Assembly (NCBI GenBank): GCA_000969725.1
Contig: JXSR01S059324.1
Length of the DNA: 41,504 nucleotides
Origin: Ophiothrix spiculata
Lineage: Eukaryota; Echinodermata; Ophiuroidea; Amphilepidida; Ophiotrichidae
Strand: one strand, 5' to 3'
Part shown: in pieces, positions 35,411 to 41,504 of the stretch
How the letters are laid out: each line of letters starts with the position of its first letter
Position numbering within the stretch: position 1 is the first letter of the stretch
Made by a program: the position numbers and the translations under genes
The notes under the pieces: generated by a model
What the model was told of the DNA's origin: nothing
Seen by the model: only the letters and a program-made list of their open reading frames with translations
Database searches by the model: none

Positions 35411-35656
35411 CTGCCTTAAACAAGAGAAGATACCCCATGTATCCCATCATTCATTGCTTCCTATGGGAAATTTTGTACAGGAAGTCATGTGAGTAGTTAG
35501 TGATAAAACATGCCCAAAATGCAAGATTTCAACAATTAACTTTGATTTATGGGCATTTCATCACTAACTTCTCACACAATTTTCTATGCAAACGATCCTA
35601 TAGGAAGCAATGCATGATGGGATATACACGGTATCTTCTCTTGCCTAAAACTGCCC
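35411..35656. repeat. Foldback element, about 246 bp
   Basis: Left arm CAAGAGAAGATACCCCATGT, then CATTGCTTCCTAT and AGTTAGTGAT, are repeated inverted toward 35656 (AAGCAATGCATGATGGGATA, ATCTTCTCTTG). The open frame 35500-35859 runs through its right arm and continues into unique sequence ending in a weak donor-like TTTAG|GTGTGT. Confidence 0.75.
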
Positions 35657-36337
35657 TTACATTGACAACAATAGCACATCTGAATGCGATTGTCAACAAG
35701 AAGTGCTTTCACATCTTGAATTGGATTCATACCAGATTCCTAACTACAAAAACAGAATTCCTCTTTGCTACTACCAATGAAGCCAGCACCTGGTGGACCC
35801 TATACAATGCAATTGCAGCCAGAAGTGACGGAGGAATTCTAGTCAATTTAGGTGTGTAAGTGTAGTGTCAATAAGCCAAGGGCAACGCAGTGCTACAAAT
35901 AGGATTTGACACTCGCTCATAAACACAAATGGACACTACTGTTTGACTGACAAATCCCATAGTAAATAGTTCACTAGTTATTGCATTATCGGTATGAATT
36001 ACATAGGCGTTTTATATGACTTAATTCAGATGCCACTGCTTAATACATCTATTGCACAAATATAAGAAGGGGGTTAAAATATGTCATAATTTATTATACT
36101 ACATTATATAACTCATCCATAGATTCTATCCATTTTATTGGTTAGATTGTAACACATGACCATTTGTCATTTATACTATCACTATCATCCATTTGCTAGT
36201 CTTTACTATCACTTTCATCTGTTTGATAGTATATCAAAACTACAGTGTAGGGCCTACAGTATTGCTTTCTGCTACATTGGTAAGTATATACAATAGTTTA
36301 AATGTGTGTTATCAAACGACTAGAATCTATAGACAAG

Positions 36338-36515
36338 TTATATAAAACAAATATTAACTGCTTTGTATTCGTGTGATGGTAAAAATATACCATCCCGAAT
36401 TGAAAGATTGATTATTCCATTTCGAGAGCTGATAGTGAAATGGAACAATCAATCTTTCAATTTGGGATGGTATATTTTTACCATCACACTCATGAACAGT
36501 TAATATTTGTATAAT
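36338..36515. repeat. Foldback element, 178 bp
   Basis: AAATATTAACTG, GTGTGATGGTAAAAATATAC and TTGAAAGATTGAT each recur inverted; the loop is around GAGAGCTGATAG. Flanked by short CTATCACT(A/T)TCAT repeats at about 36176 and 36209. Confidence 0.85.
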
Positions 36516-37217
36516 GATGATCATTCCACTCTATTCACATGAGTTAATAAAAGTGTTGCATGCATTTCATATTTAGTCAGGTTTTATTTGTAAAAATCAA
36601 TTCAATTATATTCATATTTTTATGCTTTATCAACTTTTCTTAATATTAATATTTTAATTCATGTGGATTCTGGTGTAATAGTCACTTGATTCATATTTTT
36701 ACTTCTTCCTTAGGCTTACTTAAAAAATGTTTGACCAACTATCAGGGTTTATTTAATTTTGTTTTAAAAATTACATATTATCAAAAACCAAATACCCCAT
36801 TTTCAATATATTTCATGTAAGGAGCGTTGAAATCTTGTCAGAGCAATCAAATCTGATTCCCATCTCTCAGCCAGCGCATCTGTCACCTATGCCATAATGG
36901 CCTCAGTGTGAATTCATAATTCTCATACTTAGATGCTGTTATACCATTTGGTGAAACCTGGACGGATGGGAGGGGGCACCTTTATATGTGGTATACTGGT
37001 ACAAAAAAAAAATGTATTAATGTAGGATAATTAACACCCAAAGGGATGGGTTATAACTCGTATGAAAGATTTATTTTTTTTCCTTAAAGAAATTAAAGAC
37101 TAAACTTAGAAATAAATAAATATTCAATGACTTAATCTAGCTTTTTTCATAAACTGTTGATCCTGATTTGAGTAAAAAAGGTCATTTTGGTAATGCATGC
37201 ATTATTCATCATATCCC

Positions 37218-37425
37218 ATAGCTGGTGAAAATATTGAACACATTTAGCAAACGTCAAAAGGCCACCTAGAGATTTGGATGATCATTGTTCTGCCCCTTCC
37301 CCAGTGAAAATATTGGACGCAGAAGGCCTCCTAGAGCTCTGTGATGATTATTTATGGTTCAGCCCCTACCCCAGTGACTGTATCAGATGCATTTAGGTCA
37401 GCAAACGCCAAAAGGTCTCCTGGCC
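37218..37425 (+). repeat. Diverged tandem repeat, about 80-bp unit
   Basis: AGCAAACG(T/C)CAAAAGG, CC(A/T)CCTAGAG, GATGATCATTGTTCTGCCCC and CCCCAGTGA recur in order two to three times. Confidence 0.6.
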
Positions 37426-37639
37426 GTTCTGCAAGACAGATTGAGTCAAATGGAATCATTTCTCTGTTTCTATTTAATAGTAGCATTGATTAGGAGTGAT
37501 ATCACTTGAGCAAATGTCAAATTTCTTGATATTCAAAATATGTTTCCTTGTAGTATGTAAGCTTATGGTGATCACAAATAGAAAGCAAGTATCGTACAGA
37601 GATAACAGCATGTATCTGGCACTTCTGATGCAAGTACAA

Positions 37640-37805
37640 CCTGGCTCTATGCATCCCGACCATAGGAGGGGGGCCGTGGCAACTATTACTGGTTGCCGTT
37701 TGCCGTACGGTATCGTGGCTGATCCCCCCGCCTCCGTAATGTCCTATCCCGCCTCTGGTGTAAAGCCGTTGGAAACAACGTGGAAAATACAACTTCCGGG
37801 ATGGT
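37640..37805. promoter_or_regulatory. GC-rich island with ETS and Sp1-like words
   Basis: A stretch much richer in G+C than its surroundings, holding ACTTCCGG at 37792-37799 (ETS/GABP consensus), GAGGCGGG and GGCGGGGGG on the minus strand and several CpGs. It looks like a TATA-less promoter or first exon, but I cannot attach a coding exon on either strand. The open frames crossing it (37496-37825 plus, 37517-37792 minus) are of uncertain meaning. Confidence 0.3.
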
Positions 37806-38739
37806 CACTAAAATTATATTCCTAATCGGCAAAAAATATGATAAAATCTATAAACAGTGGGGTTCACACGCGCGTGGGGATTTGGAATAATATAATTATG
37901 TTTATTACTATAAGAACACTTTTGCAATATTTTGAGTAAAGGTATAAATACGATGTTTGTAATATTCTCTTCAATACGTGACCCAATAGAAATACACATA
38001 AAACGTATCTTAAATTTGCGTTTTAGAAATCCCTCGGCCCTAAATCTAGTATCTCGTGTCCTATGCCCCGGGCCTATGCCACATGCATTCCAGATAGAAA
38101 CTGACACATATCACATAAGATTTTGACAACAAGTAATTGAAAGCACTATACAATCATTCAATGACTATGTTTTCTAAACTTTGCAAATAAATTCATGTCA
38201 CTTGGACCAGAAACCCAAAATATCTTAGAATATCATCCTAAAATGGAATGGTTGATAGCTTATTCAAAAAAATATATATATGTCATAAAACTTGAGCAAT
38301 CCCACTAGATCAACATTCCATTTTCTCAATCTTACATAAGCAAAACACTTAAATACAGTATACTTCATATTTCACTCATACTAAAGTAAGGATTTATTAA
38401 ATCCTTCTATACTTCAGTCAGAAATTGCTATTTGAACAATCTATATGAGGAGGAAGTGGCACTAAAAATGTTTATTACAATTTATAAAGTTCAAAATGTT
38501 TTTATCTTTGAATAAAAGTGTTGAATCCAAAATAAAAGGAAGGAAAATTCAATTTAAAAAATCAAAAGTACAGCCCTATTGAATTACAAACCCCTCCTCA
38601 AGAGTTTTGGACAATCCATAATCATCAGATGACAAATAACTTTGATGGGTTTGGTCTTGTTTGCATATATCATTTTAGGACCAATTATTAGACTAATTTT
38701 GATACCAGTCCTAAGAGCCCATTCTTGCACTGAAGTCTA

Positions 38740-39187
38740 ATACCCCGTTCAGACAGAGCCAAAAAGTCATCTTTAGTCGTCTTTAGTCGTATTCGAGTTA
38801 TATCGAGTTCAAAATTCACTTGTGTGTGAACAGTTCAGGTCGACTTAAGTCATCTTTCAAAAAGTCGTCTTACATCGAATTTTCAACTTGCTAAAAAGCA
38901 AGTTAAGTCGCGTAAGTAATTCGATGTAACTCGATTAACGACGACAACCGATGACTTTTCGTATGTGTGAACACATGTCGTCGTAAATCAAGTTGAATTT
39001 GTGTTTACTTCTACAGCGCATTGACCTGGAACAAGTGAATTTCATTTCAATTCGACTTCAAAATCGTAGCGCATGTGTGAACAGTCGTAAGTCGAGTTAC
39101 TTTTCGTTAATCCGAGGTCATGTTTGAAATTAAAAATGAACTCGATATCAAGTTAAGACGACTTTTTAGTGTGTCTGAACGGGGTAT
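38740..39187. mobile_element. Non-autonomous TIR element (448 bp), ATACCCCGTTCAGACA ends
   Basis: CTAATACCCCGTTCAGACA at the left and its inverse TGTCTGAACGGGGTATTAG at the right. If the target duplication is TA (38738-38739 and 39188-39189) the element is 38740-39187. The inside is rich in TCGAGTT, AAGTCG and GTGTGAACA words in both orientations, i.e. subterminal repeats. Confidence 0.82.
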
Positions 39188-39259
39188 TAGTTATTAAGAT
39201 TGGAAGTCCTACTTTGTAGACACAGAGCAACAATTAAATATTGTTCATGTATGCAGATC

Positions 39260-39442
39260 GGGGATTCTCAATAGCAGTGTGCGTGCCAAATTTGGCGCTT
39301 TGACCAGTACTGATTGGCGCTTTGAAACTCTCTTAAAACGAAGAAATACATTGGGAATACACTGAGAAATAGGCAAGTTTGGCGCCTTCCCTATAATTTT
39401 TTCATTTAGTGTGGCGTATTGTTAGGACTAGTTGAGAACCCC
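39260..39442. mobile_element. Second copy of the intronic hAT-like MITE family
   Basis: Shares with 10934-11098 the order GATTCTC, TGATTGGC(A/G)CTTT, CATTT/AAGTTTGGCGC, ATTTTTTCATTTA and CTAGTTGAGAA, with ends GGGGATTCTCAATAG and inverted GGGGTTCTCAACTAG. I see no target duplication. Confidence 0.75.
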
Positions 39443-40159
39443 TTTTTTGTAGATTTTCTGATTTCTTGTTATACCATCATGGTAATCATCTTGTTCGTTT
39501 TAACATGTGCAAGTTGACCAGATAAAATGCTAAATATTGAATCCAATAGGTTACAAATGCAATATATGAGCTTAGAAGTCCGCTGTTCTTGATATAATCA
39601 CCTGGAATTAATCACCTAACCTTTCATAATTTCACGTTGTATGTCAAACACAAGGTTGAATTCCTCTTATTTGTTCACACTAACTTGAACAAAATATTAG
39701 TTTTTGCCATCTGGAAAATATCTTCAATTGATTGCAATTTCCATTTCAAATTTATCAAGTTCATCTGATTTTTTTTAAAATGCATTATACATACACCATT
39801 CAGGAAAAATATGTAAGGCTAATCTTGACAGAAACAGGGACATACATTTTTCAAGCTTACCAAATATGGAAAAGATGATTGATAAAATATTCTTCAATCT
39901 TATATCATTCTTATGATCTTTAAAATACAAAATTTGATGTGTAATCAGGGTAGCGCTAGCCTTTATGTAAACATTAAAGTATCAATTTATCTTTCAAAGC
40001 AATGGAATACATTACCTACATAAATGTTCCAAAAAGCAATGTGATTGGTCCCCAATAAATAGGGTACTTTGCAACATATCCTGCTCAAACTGAATTTATC
40101 TGGTTGGTGATGCAGGTTTCCATCAGATTGCATTTTAGGATATGCATAAGTTGACTATT
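39443..40159. other. Non-coding, no gene seen
   Basis: AT-rich sequence without recognisable coding or repeat structure. Confidence 0.45.
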
Positions 40160-40246
40160 ATTGTTTATTTTATGGGAGATTTTAATATTGATATACTCAA
40201 CAGTCAAAATACAAGTAGGTTAGAATATACTCATTTCAGGATATGA
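40160..40246 (+). pseudogene. LINE endonuclease fragment (GDFNID motif), copy 1
   Basis: Frame from 40160 reads IVYFMGDFNIDILNSQNTS and ends in TGA at 40244-40246. GDFN followed by hydrophobics is the core motif of the apurinic-type endonuclease domain in ORF2 of non-LTR retrotransposons (CR1, L2, Jockey, RTE types). Only about 28 codons survive. Confidence 0.5.
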
Positions 40247-40261
40247 GCAGGTAATCGCTAA

Positions 40262-40327
40262 GTTTATATTATGGGTGATTTTAATATTAATCTACTCAGT
40301 GACACCACATACATTACAAGTATCTAA
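40262..40327 (+). pseudogene. LINE endonuclease fragment (GDFNIN motif), copy 2
   Basis: Frame from 40262 reads VYIMGDFNINLLSDTTYITS and ends in TAA at 40325-40327. Same motif as 40160-40246, in the same orientation, about 100 nt further on, so the region is a decayed duplicated or stacked LINE remnant. Confidence 0.5.
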
Positions 40328-41337
40328 TCAGTTTGCATTTTAGTTTTTTTTTTATTTGTGTAAATGGTTTAATGAATCAGATGCTACAATTATTATGACA
40401 TTATTGAGATGGGAATTGCAACATCTCCTTCACAAAGTGCATGTTAAATTCCAAGCAGTGACAAGTCCCCGATTTGTCACTTGGGTCAAGATGAGCATTA
40501 GTAGTGACTTTTAAGTTTATTGAAACATCTGGCACTCGATGCATAATAATTTAAAGGTCACACTATACCATACATCTCTATGATGTAATCAAAGGTCTGT
40601 AATTATAAAATCATAGGTCAATATTTCATGAAGCTAGACATCATATAATTTTGTCATTTCTGCATTGAACATGACATTGCCAAGCCTTCTATTTCATGCT
40701 CTACCACAATTCCAGCTTTAGTTCAATGAGTGGGAGAACGGATAAGCCCCACCTGTAAAACTCATTAATATTGCAAGGTCCGATAGACATTATTGACTGA
40801 TAACAATTAATCACCACAATATGTAGGGATTACAACATCACTTTTAGTAAGGCTTTATCACATCCTATGATACTAGTAAAATGACACAAATTGGTTACCA
40901 TAAAATTGTGAAAGCTCACATGAAATCAGTTTCGTGCTTTCGTTTTCTTGGTTCATCATTTTTGATTTAATCAAGAATATCCCGGCCATTTTTAACAGAA
41001 ACCATAGCCTGATTTCAAGTCCGAAGTACCACTTTTGGAAATCTATGATCACAAGACAAAAAAGATTGAATTTTGACTTTTTAAAAAAGCTAGCCTAGTA
41101 AATACAGAGAAGACATTCTCAGATCTATTTAAGTATCTGATCAATATCCCATTTATCAAGTTTCCCAAATGATGAGATAACTAAGAAAGGTGAAATTTAA
41201 ATCATGTAAACCTCTTCCTGAAAGAGAGGCCATGATGGGCAAGGTAGAACTCAATGCAGATGATGACAGCTGTGTACGACGAAACAACACACATCAAAAA
41301 ATTCACAACTCAGATTGATATCCTCATGTACAAATCA

Positions 41338-41453
41338 GGGCCAAAAAATTCATGAAACCTCGCTATTAAACTCTAGTTGGCTGCTAACTCTTTGTCTACC
41401 TGTCAAGATTTAGCAGGCAACTAGAGTAAGCAAGGTTTCATGAATTTGGGCCC
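41338..41453. repeat. Foldback MITE, 116 bp
   Basis: GGGCCAAAAAATTCATGAAA at 41338 and its inverse TTTCATGAATTTGGGCCC ending at 41453; CTCTAGTTG(G)C and TTAGCAG pair further in. No target duplication seen. Confidence 0.85.
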
Positions 41454-41504
41454 AGGTCAAAATAATATACAGAGGCAAAGTTTCACTCTATTTTGTGAAT
41501 TTGG

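Noticed and set aside
35500-35859. 119-codon plus-strand frame
   Set aside because: The first third lies in a foldback repeat arm; the remainder has no recognisable domain, no good acceptor and only a weak donor-like end.

Overview
This is animal nuclear DNA: AT-rich, intron-dominated, with no operons, two assembly gaps (N runs at 11861-11950 and 24003-24052) and a dense population of small terminal-inverted-repeat (TIR) transposons. The style of the repeats (nuclear-receptor-like AGGTCA tandem repeats, 'GACCC' interspersed repeat, many MITEs) together with an L1CAM/neuroglian-type cytoplasmic tail suggests a marine invertebrate, most likely a deuterostome (echinoderm or hemichordate). That taxonomic guess is inference.

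The one gene I can defend lies on the minus strand and has four coding exons: 29936-29843, 13126-12998, 11238-11151 and 10336-10120. All have GT/AG borders and all three junctions are in phase. Together they encode a 175-residue single-pass membrane protein. Its transmembrane segment, KGGKY juxtamembrane motif, FNEEGSFIGQY ankyrin-binding motif and C-terminal PDZ ligand (STFV) are those of the L1/neuroglian/NrCAM/neurofascin family. The first exon supplies only about 31 extracellular residues, starting at a strong-context ATG behind a CCAAT box and a TATA-like element, in place of the family's six Ig and several fibronectin domains. It is either an internal-promoter isoform of a full-length gene whose ectodomain exons lie outside or unseen, or a free-standing ectodomain-less paralogue. 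This is the main finding.

Layout: 1-2520, repeats (inverted repeat, AGGTCA/DR1 tandem repeat, nested palindromic TIR elements). 2520-10119, non-coding DNA downstream of the gene, probably including its 3' UTR, with several MITEs. 10120-13126, the three distal exons. 13127-29842, a 16.7-kb intron holding a 781-bp TIR element with a 9-bp target duplication that carries a tRNA-like gene, plus hAT-like and Harbinger-like MITEs and a 98-bp recent duplication. 29843-30040, first coding exon and promoter. 30040-41504, upstream sequence with an unidentified coding-like ORF (32373-32627), more MITEs, an interspersed repeat, a GC-rich promoter-like island (37640-37805) and decayed LINE endonuclease fragments (40160-40327).

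Most open frames here are chance frames in non-coding DNA or readings through palindromes. No rRNA, CRISPR or bacterial feature is present.
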